In this document: one piece after another, positions 9,063 to 16,989 of the stretch
How positions within the stretch are numbered: position 1 is the first letter of the stretch
Layout: the number at the start of each line of letters is the position of its first letter
From: Nocardioides furvisabuli
GTDB taxonomy: Bacteria; Actinomycetota; Actinomycetes; Propionibacteriales; Nocardioidaceae
Length of the DNA stretch: 64,000 nt
NCBI RefSeq assembly: GCF_021083185.1
Contig: NZ_JAIGQB010000001.1
Coordinates: 619,382-683,381, forward strand
Reading direction: 5' to 3'
Translations under genes and position numbers: made by a program
The notes under the pieces: generated by a model
Databases searched by the model: none
Told to the model about the DNA's origin: nothing
Seen by the model: the letters and a program-made list of their open reading frames with translations, nothing else

Positions 9063-10241
9063 ATGGAGCGCATCACCCAGGCACTCGAGGTCGTCCGGCC
9101 GGTCGGCTGGCTGCTCCTCGTGATCGGGCTCGGCACGGGCGTCGTCGCCGAGGTCGCGCAGTGGCGCGAGCTCGCGGTGCTGTCCGTGGCGTGCCTGGCC
9201 CTGCTGGTGCTCGCCCTGCCGTTCCTGCTCGGCACGACGTCGGTCGTGGTCGACCTGCGCCTGCAGCCCGAGCGGGTGGCGGCGGGGGAGTCCGTGGCCG
9301 CCGGCGTCGCGGTGACCAACCGGGCGTCCTCGCGCCTGGTCCCGACGACGCTCGAGGTGCCGGTCGGCTCCGCGATCCACCGCTACGGCATCTCCTCGCT
9401 CGCCCCCGGGGCCACCCACGAGGAGTCCTTCACCATCCGCACCGAGCGGCGCGGCGTGATCCCGGTCGGGCCGGCGATGACCCGACGCGGCGACCCGGTC
9501 GGCATCTTCTCGCGCGACGTGGTGTGGACCCCGGTGCGCGAGGTGCTCGTGCGCCCGCACCTGGTGCCCGTGGAGTCGCTGGGCGCGGGCCTGCTGCGCG
9601 ACCTCGAGGGCGTCTCGACCGACGCGGTCAGCCAGAGCGACCTCGCCTTCCACGCGCTGCGCGAGTACGTCCCCGGTGACGACCTGCGCCACATCCACTG
9701 GCGCTCGTCGGCGAAGGTGATGGCGTCGACGGGGGAGTCGGCCCTGCTGGTGCGCCAGTACCTCGACACCCGACGCAGCCACGCCACCATCGTGGTCGAC
9801 GACCGGCTTCCGGCGTGGGGCGACCCCGAGGACTTCGAGACGGCCATGACGGTCGCGGCGTCCATCGCCGTGCGCGCAGTCCTCGACGAGTTCGACGTCT
9901 CCTTCGTCTGCGGGTCGCACGCCTCGTCCGGCTCCGACGGCCACCTGGCCCTCGACGCGGTGTGCCGTGCCGACTTCGGCCCCCGCGGCGTCGTGGAGTC
10001 CGGTCGCCGGGCCAGCATGCTGGCCCCCGACACCAGCCTGGCGTTCTTCGTCGGCGGCAGCGCCACGGAGTTCACCGACCTGCTGCGCGCGGCGGCAGCG
10101 TTCCCGCCGGAGGTGCGCCGCTTCGGCATCGTCGTCGAGCCCGACGGCACCAGCCGGGTCACCGAGACCGGTGGCCTCCCCGTCCTCCACCTCGCCGCCG
10201 CGGAGGACCTCGGCGGCCTGCTGCGATGGAGCGTGCGATGA
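9063..10241 (+). CDS. DUF58 domain-containing membrane protein
   Basis: 392 residues. Two closely spaced N-terminal membrane segments (about residues 15-55) are followed by a beta-rich region and the DUF58 signature (YVPGDDLRHIHWRSSAK, about residues 200-220). A C-terminal von Willebrand A-like part follows (TIVVDDR...). The ATG has GAGGAGT just upstream. DUF58 proteins are the standard partners of MoxR ATPases and often sit next to transglutaminase-like proteins, exactly as here. The stop overlaps the next start (ATGA), so all three are probably translated together. Confidence 0.93.
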   Translation: MERITQALEVVRPVGWLLLVIGLGTGVVAEVAQWRELAVLSVACLALLVLALPFLLGTTSVVVDLRLQPERVAAGESVAAGVAVTNRASSRLVPTTLEVPVGSAIHRYGISSLAPGATHEESFTIRTERRGVIPVGPAMTRRGDPVGIFSRDVVWTPVREVLVRPHLVPVESLGAGLLRDLEGVSTDAVSQSDLAFHALREYVPGDDLRHIHWRSSAKVMASTGESALLVRQYLDTRRSHATIVVDDRLPAWGDPEDFETAMTVAASIAVRAVLDEFDVSFVCGSHASSGSDGHLALDAVCRADFGPRGVVESGRRASMLAPDTSLAFFVGGSATEFTDLLRAAAAFPPEVRRFGIVVEPDGTSRVTETGGLPVLHLAAAEDLGGLLRWSVR

Positions 10242-12703
10242 CCGACAGCCCGCGACGCACCGGCGCCACCGGGACCACCACGCGGGTGCGTCCCCACGCG
10301 CTCGTGCCCGACCGGCACGCGTGGACCGACATCGCGTTCACGACCGCCCTCGCTGTCGTCGCGCTCACCGCCTTCGGCACCTCCTTCACCGGGTCGGCGT
10401 ACCTCGTCGTCGGCGTGCTCGGCGTCGTCGTCGCCGTCGTGGTGACCCACCTGACGCGCGCCGCGGGCTGGCCGGTCGTCTCGGCGGTGGTGATCTGCCT
10501 GGGCCTGTTCTTCCTGCTCGGCGGCCCGCTGTGCCTGCGGTCGCTGGGCGACACCTCCGTGCTTCCGGGCGCCACGACCCTGGCCCGTGTCGCCGACCAG
10601 GCGGTCTTCGGCTGGAAGGACCTGCTCACCACGCTGCCGCCGGTGGACGGGGACGGTCCGCTGCTGGTGCTGCCGTGGATGTCGGGCCTGCTCGCGGGGC
10701 TGGTCGGGCTCGCGCTCGCCCACCTGCCGGTCCGGCGCGTGTGGCTGTCGGCGGCGCTGCCCGTGCTCGCGATGACCGCCGTGCTGTCCGGCGCCATCGT
10801 GCTCGGCGTACGCCACCCGCAGTCGCTGCTGCTCCAGGGCTCGGTCTTCGCGGCGCTCGCGCTGGCGTGGCTCGCGGTGCGCGCCCGTCGGGCGAGCGTG
10901 TCGGTCCAGGGCGGCAGCACGTCGTGGGTCCGCAGCGCCGGTGCCGTCGCGATGGTCGTCCTCGCGGCCGGCCTCGCCCTCCCGGCGAGCGGGTGGGTCG
11001 GCGACGAGCGGGCGGTGGCCCGCAACTGGGTCGAGCCGCCCTTCGACATCGGCCGCTACCCTTCCCCGCTGGCCGGGTTCCGCAAGTACATCGACCTCCG
11101 GGGCCGCAACGACCCCGCCAACGTCCACGACAAGGTCCTCCTCGACGTCGAGGGCGTCGAGCCCGGGACGCGGGTGCGCTTCGCGACCATGGACCGCTAC
11201 GACGCGATGGTGTGGGGCGCGAGCGACAACGCCCTTCCGGGCCCGGCCGATGACGCCTTCCAGCGCGTCTCCTCCACCATCGACAACCCCGTCGAGGGCG
11301 ACGAGGTCGAGGTCAGCGTCACCCTCGGCGAGGGCTGGACCGGGGTCTGGCTGCCCACCGTCGGGGCGCTGCAGTCGATGCGGTTCGAGACCGCCGACGC
11401 GCGGGCCAAGGCCGACATCTTCCGCTACAACCTCGCCACCTCCACCGCGGTGGTCCCCAGCGGGCTCGCGCCCGGCGACCGCTACTCCTTCACCGCCGTG
11501 CAGCCCGACGACGAGCTGACCGACGAGACGGTCGGCTCGGCCGAGCAGTCGTGGCCGCTGCCGCCGGGTGCCGCCTTCATCCAGGGGCCCACCGAGAAGT
11601 GGACCGAGGGCGCCGGCGCCGACCCGATGGACCGCGTGCTGGCGGCCGCCGAGCACCTGCGCACCGAGGGCAAGTACTCCGACGGGGTGGGTCGCACCGA
11701 GCGCGTCCACGTCGCCGGGCACAGCGTGTCCAGGCTGTCCGACGAGTTCGTCAACGCTCCGCAGATCGTCGGCAACGACGAGCAGTACGCCGCCACGATG
11801 GCGCTGATCGCCAACGACATCGGCGTCCCGGCGCGGGTCGTGCTCGGGGCCGAGGTGCCCGAGGGCGGGCGCATCACGGGCCGGGAGGTGGCGGCGTGGG
11901 TCGAGCTGCGTGCTGCCGACGGGTCGTGGAAGACACTGCCCACCGATGCCTTCATGTCGAGGACGCCGCCGGCCGACCAGGTGCCGGAGACCAACACCCC
12001 GATGTCCGGCACGGTCATCCCGCCGCCCAACCCCATCCCGCCGCCGAGCGACGCCGGCGAGCAGAGCGACGCAGACCTCAAGGAGCGCAAGGCCACCCGC
12101 AAGAAGCCCGAGGAGGAGGAGGACGAGGGCCTCATCGCCGACCTGCCCGGGTGGGTGGGGATCATCGTCACCTACGTCGGCGCTCCGCTGCTGCTGCTCG
12201 TCCTGCTGCTGGGAGCGGTCGTCGGCCTCAAGGCGTGGCGTCGTCACCGGCGCCGCAGCGCCGGCTCGCCGTCCGCGCGGTTCGTGGGTGCCTGGCGCGA
12301 GCTGGTCGACCACGCCCGCGACCTCGGCCAGGTCGTCCCGCTCGGCCCCACGGTCACCCGTCGCGAGCAGTCCGTCGGCATCGTCTCCGACCGGGCCGCG
12401 GTCCTCGCGCGGCGTGCCGACGGCTTCGTGTTCGGCCCCAGCGTCCCGGAGGCCTCGGCCGCCGCGACGTACTGGGAGTCGATCGACGCCGAGCGCCGCG
12501 CGATGTCACAGGAGGTCGGCCGCTGGCAGCGCGTGCGCGCGGCGATCAGCCTGCGCTCGCTGCGGCGTACGTCGTCGCCGCCCTCGTCGGACGCGGACCC
12601 CGCCCCGTCAGCGAGGGTCACCCCCGCGCCCGGGCGTGTCGCCACATCGGCGGGACGGGTGCGACGCCTCGCAGATTGGCGTTCTCGCAGGGCGCCTGAC
12701 TAA
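10238..12703 (+). CDS. TgpA-like transglutaminase-fold membrane protein, catalytic residues replaced
   Basis: 821 residues. Six or so N-terminal membrane segments (to about residue 270) precede an extracytoplasmic region holding a transglutaminase-like core, then a Lys/Glu-rich linker, one more membrane helix (~residues 642-665) and a cytoplasmic tail. The core aligns well with active enzymes over GVPARVVLGA, but the usual G-x-C-E reads G512-N-D514-E (Cys to Asp) and the usual His-Ala-Trp reads A552-A-W554. The Asp motif after the last Trp is also altered (TLPTDAF). It is therefore probably not a protease or transglutaminase. The start at ATG 10238 overlaps the DUF58 stop; ATG 10226 is possible. 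It closes the MoxR cluster and ends 219 bp before infA. Confidence 0.88.
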   Translation: MTDSPRRTGATGTTTRVRPHALVPDRHAWTDIAFTTALAVVALTAFGTSFTGSAYLVVGVLGVVVAVVVTHLTRAAGWPVVSAVVICLGLFFLLGGPLCLRSLGDTSVLPGATTLARVADQAVFGWKDLLTTLPPVDGDGPLLVLPWMSGLLAGLVGLALAHLPVRRVWLSAALPVLAMTAVLSGAIVLGVRHPQSLLLQGSVFAALALAWLAVRARRASVSVQGGSTSWVRSAGAVAMVVLAAGLALPASGWVGDERAVARNWVEPPFDIGRYPSPLAGFRKYIDLRGRNDPANVHDKVLLDVEGVEPGTRVRFATMDRYDAMVWGASDNALPGPADDAFQRVSSTIDNPVEGDEVEVSVTLGEGWTGVWLPTVGALQSMRFETADARAKADIFRYNLATSTAVVPSGLAPGDRYSFTAVQPDDELTDETVGSAEQSWPLPPGAAFIQGPTEKWTEGAGADPMDRVLAAAEHLRTEGKYSDGVGRTERVHVAGHSVSRLSDEFVNAPQIVGNDEQYAATMALIANDIGVPARVVLGAEVPEGGRITGREVAAWVELRAADGSWKTLPTDAFMSRTPPADQVPETNTPMSGTVIPPPNPIPPPSDAGEQSDADLKERKATRKKPEEEEDEGLIADLPGWVGIIVTYVGAPLLLLVLLLGAVVGLKAWRRHRRRSAGSPSARFVGAWRELVDHARDLGQVVPLGPTVTRREQSVGIVSDRAAVLARRADGFVFGPSVPEASAAATYWESIDAERRAMSQEVGRWQRVRAAISLRSLRRTSSPPSSDADPAPSARVTPAPGRVATSAGRVRRLADWRSRRAPD

Positions 12704-12706
12704 ACT
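12676..12706 (+). promoter_or_regulatory. Candidate promoter of the infA operon
   Basis: TTGGCG and TAAACT are spaced 19 bases apart. The -10 element includes the TAA stop codon of the preceding gene. The 219-bp leader before infA also holds a small hairpin (GCCCA ACG TGGGC) just downstream. The spacing is slightly long, so the call is tentative. Confidence 0.3.
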
Positions 12707-12922
12707 GGCTCGTCGGCCCAACGTGGGCTGTGTTTCGTGGCGCCTCGCGGCTGCCCGGACCCCGACCGACTCGTCCCAGACGGCTCGGTCGCGTGCCCGG
12801 GATGAGGTTCCCGGATCCGCCCACGAGGTCCACCGGACACCCGCTCGCGGGGCCGGGCGGTTCCCGGGCCACCGGTAGACACCGAGCATCATCAAACAGC
12901 ACTGCAACAGATTGTGGAGGAC

Positions 12923-13144
12923 ATGCCGAAGAAAGAAGGCGTGATCGAGATCGAGGGCACCGTCGTGGAGGCCCTTCCCAATGCCATGTTCCGCGTGGAG
13001 CTGGCCAACGGGCACAAGGTGCTCGCCCACATCAGCGGCAAGATGCGCCAGCACTACATCCGGATCCTCCCCGAGGACCGCGTGGTGGTGGAGCTCTCGC
13101 CGTACGACCTCACCCGGGGTCGGATCGTCTACCGCTACAAGTGA
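12923..13144 (+). CDS. infA: Translation initiation factor IF-1
   Basis: 73 residues of the S1-like OB fold that binds the 30S A site during initiation. The sequence is nearly the family consensus: [29 protein letters not shown] and [18 protein letters not shown]. The ATG at 12923 is preceded by GGAGG, and the protein begins MPKKEGVIE as expected; the GTG nine bases upstream is not needed. It heads the ribosomal block. In most actinobacteria adk and map precede it, whereas here a transglutaminase-like gene does. Confidence 0.98.
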   Translation: MPKKEGVIEIEGTVVEALPNAMFRVELANGHKVLAHISGKMRQHYIRILPEDRVVVELSPYDLTRGRIVYRYK

Positions 13145-13175
13145 CAGTCCAGCCGAGTAGCAAGGATTCGTTGAC

Positions 13176-13289
13176 ATGAAGGTCAACCCCAGCGTCAAGC
13201 CCATCTGTGACAAGTGCAAGGTCATCCGCCGTCACGGCCGGGTCATGGTCATCTGCGAGAACCCGCGCCACAAGCAGCGCCAAGGGTGA
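13176..13289 (+). CDS. rpmJ: 50S ribosomal protein bL36 (zinc form)
   Basis: 37 residues, too short for most ORF thresholds. The protein begins [14 protein letters not shown] and carries the zinc-binding set C11, C14, C27 and H32, so this is the zinc-containing paralogue type. The gene starts 31 bases after infA. Zinc-type bL36 is normally the zinc-replete form in actinobacteria that also encode a zinc-free copy; no second copy is in the window. Confidence 0.97.
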   Translation: MKVNPSVKPICDKCKVIRRHGRVMVICENPRHKQRQG

Positions 13290-13305
13290 TGCGAGGTCGC
13301 TGAGA

Positions 13306-13363
13306 CCGGGCGAAGCCCGGGCACAGTGACCGAGCGAGCCGCGCAGCCGCTTGCGGCAAGCGG
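13306..13363 (+). terminator. Two hairpins in the rpmJ-rpsM gap
   Basis: Two perfect short stems follow rpmJ: CCGGGC-GAA-GCCCGG (13306-13320) and CCGCTTG-CGG-CAAGCGG (13347-13363). Neither has a U-tract. They lie in an unusually long 243-bp gap inside an otherwise tight ribosomal operon. They could be processing, attenuation or autoregulation elements. Confidence 0.4.
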
Positions 13364-13532
13364 GCCTGAACCCCAGCAGGACCAGAGCAGCACAACTACA
13401 CACAACGTGATCGCTAGGTCGGGCACCACCTGACCGAAGTCACCTCCGGAGCACTGGCCGGAGCCCACCCGAGGCGGGATGGGACGCGACACGACCAGAA
13501 ACCATTGCGAGAACAGACAAGGAAACCGCCAC

Positions 13533-13907
13533 ATGGCACGCCTCGTTGGTGTTGACCTCCCGCGCGACAAGCGCATCGAGATCGCACTCACCTACATCTA
13601 CGGCATCGGCCGTACCCGCGCCCAGCAGCTCCTGGCCGCCACCGGCGTCGACCCGAACGCCCGGGTCCACACGCTCGGTGACGAGGAGCTGGTCAAGCTT
13701 CGCGACGAGATCGAAGCCAACTTCAAGATCGAGGGTGACCTCCGACGCGAGGTCCAGGCGGACATCCGCCGCAAGATCGAGATCGGCAGCTACCAGGGTC
13801 GCCGCCACCGCATGGGCCTCCCCGTCCGCGGTCAGCGCACCAAGACCAACGCGCGCACCCGCAAGGGCCCCAAGCGCACCGTCGCCGGCAAGAAGAAGGC
13901 GAAGTGA
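13533..13907 (+). CDS. rpsM: 30S ribosomal protein uS13
   Basis: 124 residues, full length for the family. It begins [14 protein letters not shown] and contains the helix-hairpin motif ([12 protein letters not shown]) and the basic C-terminal tail ([13 protein letters not shown]) that reaches the A- and P-site tRNAs. The ATG at 13533 gives the conserved N-terminus; the upstream in-frame extension is not conserved. It is followed by rpsK after 73 bases. Confidence 0.98.
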   Translation: MARLVGVDLPRDKRIEIALTYIYGIGRTRAQQLLAATGVDPNARVHTLGDEELVKLRDEIEANFKIEGDLRREVQADIRRKIEIGSYQGRRHRMGLPVRGQRTKTNARTRKGPKRTVAGKKKAK

Positions 13908-13980
13908 CCTGCGCCCCGGCGCAGTGATCCCCGCTTTCCTTCCAGAAGCTTTTCGACCAGACCTCATCAGGAGTTAGTGA

Positions 13981-14376
13981 ATGCCTCCCAAGAGCCGCGC
14001 GACCAAGGTCCGCCGCAAGGAGAAGAAGAACGTCGCCCAGGGCGAAGCCCACATCAAGAGCACGTTCAACAACACCATCGTCACCATCACGGACCCCACC
14101 GGCGCCGTGATCTCGTGGGCCTCTGCCGGCACCGTCGGCTTCAAGGGCTCGCGCAAGTCCACCCCCTTCGCCGCGCAGATGGCTGCGGAGGCCGCCGGCC
14201 GCCGCGCCATGGACCACGGCATGAAGAAGATCGACGTCTTCGTCAAGGGTCCGGGGTCGGGCCGCGAGACCGCGATCCGTTCGCTGGGTGCCATCGGCCT
14301 CGAGGTCGGCACCATCCAGGACGTCACGCCCACCCCCCACAACGGATGCCGGCCGCCCAAGCGCCGCCGCGTCTGA
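13981..14376 (+). CDS. rpsK: 30S ribosomal protein uS11
   Basis: 131 residues. It matches the uS11 consensus throughout ([37 protein letters not shown] and the [13 protein letters not shown] end). The N-terminus has the actinobacterial basic extension ([10 protein letters not shown]). AGGAG lies upstream of the ATG. It sits on the 30S platform near the mRNA exit and is co-transcribed with rpsD. Confidence 0.98.
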   Translation: MPPKSRATKVRRKEKKNVAQGEAHIKSTFNNTIVTITDPTGAVISWASAGTVGFKGSRKSTPFAAQMAAEAAGRRAMDHGMKKIDVFVKGPGSGRETAIRSLGAIGLEVGTIQDVTPTPHNGCRPPKRRRV

Positions 14377-14406
14377 CCGACCCGAGACTGAGAAAGAGAG
14401 ACTGAC

Positions 14407-15015
14407 ATGGCCCGTTACACCGGCCCCATGACCCGCAAGTCGCGCCGTCTCGGTGTCGACCTCGTCGGCGGCGACGCTGCCTTCGAGAAGCGCCCCTACG
14501 CCCCCGGCCAGCACGGCCGCGGCCGCATCAAGGAGTCCGAGTACCTGCTGCAGCTCCGTGAGAAGCAGAAGGCTCGCTTCACCTACGGCGTGATGGAGAA
14601 GCAGTTCGTCCGCTACTACAAGGAAGCCAGCCGTCGCCAGGGCAAGACCGGCGACAACCTGCTGCAGCTCCTCGAGTGCCGCCTCGACAACGTGGTCTAC
14701 CGCGCCGGCTTCGCCCGGACGCGCCGCCAGGCCCGCCAGCTCGTCGTGCACGGCCACTTCCTGGTCAACGGCAAGAAGGTCGACATCCCGTCGTACCAGG
14801 TCAGCGACCACGACATCATCGACGTGCGCGAGAAGTCCCTCGAGCTCACGCCGCTGATCGTGGCCCGTGAGACCCACGGCGAGCGCGTGACGCCCGCGTG
14901 GATGGAGGTCATCCCCTCGCGGATGCGCATCCTCGTGCACCAGGTCCCGGTCCGCGCGCAGATCGACGTGCCGGTCCAGGAGCAGCTCATCGTCGAGTAC
15001 TACTCCAAGAAGTGA
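14407..15015 (+). CDS. rpsD: 30S ribosomal protein uS4
   Basis: 202 residues. Primary 16S rRNA-binding assembly protein. It shows the family start (MARYTGPMTRKSRRLG), the S4 RNA-binding domain (LDNVVYRAGFARTRRQARQ, VVHGHFLVNG) and the EYYSKK end. The zinc-binding Cys cluster found in some uS4 proteins is absent, so this is the zinc-free form. In many bacteria uS4 autoregulates this operon. A very strong hairpin begins six bases after the stop. Confidence 0.98.
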   Translation: MARYTGPMTRKSRRLGVDLVGGDAAFEKRPYAPGQHGRGRIKESEYLLQLREKQKARFTYGVMEKQFVRYYKEASRRQGKTGDNLLQLLECRLDNVVYRAGFARTRRQARQLVVHGHFLVNGKKVDIPSYQVSDHDIIDVREKSLELTPLIVARETHGERVTPAWMEVIPSRMRILVHQVPVRAQIDVPVQEQLIVEYYSKK

Positions 15016-15020
15016 GTCAC

Positions 15021-15058
15021 CGTCGGTGGTCGTCCGAGCTCTCGGACGGCCACCGACG
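15021..15058 (+). terminator. Long hairpin between rpsD and rpoA
   Basis: Two 18-base arms (15021-15038 and 15041-15058) pair with a single T-G wobble, giving about 17 bp with a four-base loop. A C-rich tail follows and there is no U-tract. The position, immediately after rpsD and before rpoA, suggests partial termination, RNA processing or uS4 feedback. Confidence 0.6.
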
Positions 15059-15099
15059 CCCCTCTCCACACTCCTCTTCTCCGCCCTCCTCACCATGTT

Positions 15100-15127
15100 C
15101 GGATCCGTCATATAGCGGGTGGATCCG
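15100..15127 (+). promoter_or_regulatory. Inverted repeat just before rpoA
   Basis: CGGATCC (15100-15106) and GGATCCG (15121-15127) form a perfect 7-bp inverted repeat around a 14-base spacer containing CATATAG. The right arm abuts the rpoA Shine-Dalgarno (AAAGGAAGAA). It may shape translation initiation of rpoA, or it may be an operator for an internal promoter. Confidence 0.35.
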
Positions 15128-15142
15128 GAAAGGAAGAACTCC

Positions 15143-16159
15143 GTGCTTATCGCTCAGCGCCCGACCCTCACGGAAGAGACCGTCGACGAGTTCCGCTCGC
15201 GGTTCGTCATCGAGCCCCTCGAGCCCGGCTTCGGCTACACGCTCGGCAACTCGCTGCGTCGTACGCTCCTCAGCTCGATCCCGGGTGCCTCGGTCACCAG
15301 CATCAAGGTCGACTCCGTCCTCCACGAGTTCTCGACCATCGAGGGCGTCACCGAGGACATGACCGAGATCATCCTCAACCTCAAGGGCATCGTCGTCTCC
15401 TCCGAGCACGACGAGCCGGTCGTGATGTACCTGCGCAAGTCCGGCGCCGGTGACGTCACCGCCGCCGACATCACCCCGCCCGCCGGTGTCGAGGTGCACA
15501 ACCCCGAGCTCAAGATCGCCACCCTGTCCGACAAGGGCAAGCTGGAGATGGAGCTCGTCGTCGAGCGTGGCCGCGGCTACGTCTCCGCCGTGCAGAACAA
15601 GGGCGCCGACAACGAGATCGGCCGCATGCCGGTCGACTCGATCTACAGCCCCGTGCTGAAGGTCACCTACAAGGTCGAGGCCACCCGAGTCGAGCAGCGC
15701 ACCGACTTCGACAAGCTCGTCATCGACGTCGAGACCAAGCCGTCGATCCGTCCCCGCGACGCGATCGCCTCGGCCGGCAAGACGCTCGTCGAGCTCTTCG
15801 GCCTGGCCCGTGAGCTCAACGTCGAGGCCGAGGGCATCGACATCGGCCCGTCGCCCGTCGACGAGCAGCTCGCCGCCGACCTGGCCCTGCCGGTCGAGGA
15901 CCTGCAGCTCACGGTCCGCAGCTACAACTGCCTCAAGCGCGAGGGCATCCACACCGTGGGCGAGCTCATCTCGCGCTCGGAGCAGGACCTGCTCGACATC
16001 CGCAACTTCGGCGCCAAGTCCATCGACGAGGTGAAGGCCAAGCTCGTCGAGATGGGCCTCTCGCTCAAGGACAGCGCGCCCGGCTTCGACCCGCACGCCG
16101 CCCTCGCCGCCTACGGCGACGACGACGACGACGCGTTCATCGAGGACGAGCAGCTCTGA
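15143..16159 (+). CDS. rpoA: DNA-directed RNA polymerase alpha subunit
   Basis: 338 residues. The N-terminal domain (about 1-230: [22 protein letters not shown]) dimerises and nucleates polymerase assembly. The C-terminal domain (about 250-315: [25 protein letters not shown]) contacts UP elements and activators. A short acidic tail ends the protein. GTG 15143 (MLIAQRPTL) is chosen because it follows AAAGGAAGAA and gives the standard N-terminus; GTG 15119 would add eight unconserved residues. Confidence 0.98.
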   Translation: MLIAQRPTLTEETVDEFRSRFVIEPLEPGFGYTLGNSLRRTLLSSIPGASVTSIKVDSVLHEFSTIEGVTEDMTEIILNLKGIVVSSEHDEPVVMYLRKSGAGDVTAADITPPAGVEVHNPELKIATLSDKGKLEMELVVERGRGYVSAVQNKGADNEIGRMPVDSIYSPVLKVTYKVEATRVEQRTDFDKLVIDVETKPSIRPRDAIASAGKTLVELFGLARELNVEAEGIDIGPSPVDEQLAADLALPVEDLQLTVRSYNCLKREGIHTVGELISRSEQDLLDIRNFGAKSIDEVKAKLVEMGLSLKDSAPGFDPHAALAAYGDDDDDAFIEDEQL

Positions 16160-16259
16160 TCTCCTCCGGCCTTCGGGTCGGACTCCACCGAAAACCGGCC
16201 GGCGCACGTCGGCCGTCTACCCGGGTACCTGACACGGCCCGAGAGAAAGAAGGCACTCC

Positions 16260-16835
16260 ATGCCCAAGCCCAAGAAGGGCCCCCGCCTCGGCGGGAGCCC
16301 GGCCCACCAGCGCCTGATGCTGTCGAACCTGGCCACGGCCCTGTTCGAGCACGGCCGGATCACCACCACCGAGACCCGTGCGCGCCTGCTGCGCCCGGTC
16401 GCGGAGAAGCTGATCACCAAGGCCAAGCGTGGCGACCTGCACAACCGTCGTGAGGTCCTCAAGACCATTCGCGACAAGTCGGTCGTCCACACCCTGTTCA
16501 CCGAGATCGCGCCGACCTTCGCGGAGCGTCCCGGTGGCTACACCCGCATCACCAAGATCGGCCCTCGCAAGGGCGACAACGCCCCCATGGCGATCATCGA
16601 GCTGGTGACCGAGGCGTACAGCCCCAAGGCGCCCTCGACCAAGAAGACCGAGGCCGCTGCCGCTCCGGCGCCGGCTGCCGAGGAGTCCGAGGTCGAGGAG
16701 ACCACCGACGGCACCGCCGCCGAGGAGCACGAGGCCGCCGCCGAGGCTCACGAGGCTGCTGCCGAGGAGCACGAGGCCGCTGCCGCCGAGCACGAGGCTG
16801 CTGCCGAGGCTGCCGAGGACGAGTCCAAGGCCTGA
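16260..16835 (+). CDS. rplQ: 50S ribosomal protein bL17 with a long acidic/alanine heptad tail
   Basis: 191 residues. The first ~118 are canonical bL17 ([32 protein letters not shown], and a [16 protein letters not shown] segment). The remaining ~70 form a low-complexity tail of Ala, Glu and Pro ending in four near-identical seven-residue units of the EEHEAAA type (residues 155-182). Bacterial bL17 without such a tail is about 120 residues. Extended tails occur in actinobacteria; this one is strikingly periodic and acidic, unlike the basic core. It is the last gene of the ribosomal block and is followed by a strong hairpin. Confidence 0.97.
   Translation: MPKPKKGPRLGGSPAHQRLMLSNLATALFEHGRITTTETRARLLRPVAEKLITKAKRGDLHNRREVLKTIRDKSVVHTLFTEIAPTFAERPGGYTRITKIGPRKGDNAPMAIIELVTEAYSPKAPSTKKTEAAAAPAPAAEESEVEETTDGTAAEEHEAAAEAHEAAAEEHEAAAAEHEAAAEAAEDESKA
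16722..16805 (+). repeat. Four 21-bp coding repeats in rplQ
   Basis: Units at 16722, 16743, 16764 and 16785 each encode seven residues of the form [EA]E/AHEAAA. Synonymous differences between units show that the repeat is maintained at protein level and is not a recent perfect duplication. Confidence 0.85.
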
Positions 16836-16852
16836 TCCACGCACCATCGCGA

Positions 16853-16881
16853 GGCCCGTCACCCCACCGGGGTGGCGGGCC
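16853..16881 (+). terminator. Terminator-like hairpin after rplQ
   Basis: GGCCCG-TCACCCC pairs with GGGGTGG-CGGGCC (13 bp, one T-G wobble, three-base loop). It is followed by TTCGTGCG and lies 17 bases after the rplQ stop. A GC-rich stem without a clear U-tract is usual for actinobacterial terminators. It may also serve the leftward gene that ends at 16990. Confidence 0.75.
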
Positions 16882-16989
16882 TTCGTGCGTCGGCGGAGCG
16901 CGGGGCGTACAACGACGCCCGGGGGAGCGGTGTGCCAGCCACGTTTTCGGCGCCCGCTCGGAAGGTGTCGCACGCACCGCTCGGCGAGG

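Noticed and set aside
13290..13532. tRNA or small RNA gene in the rpmJ-rpsM gap
   Set aside because: No cloverleaf or CCA-like end; only two isolated stems.
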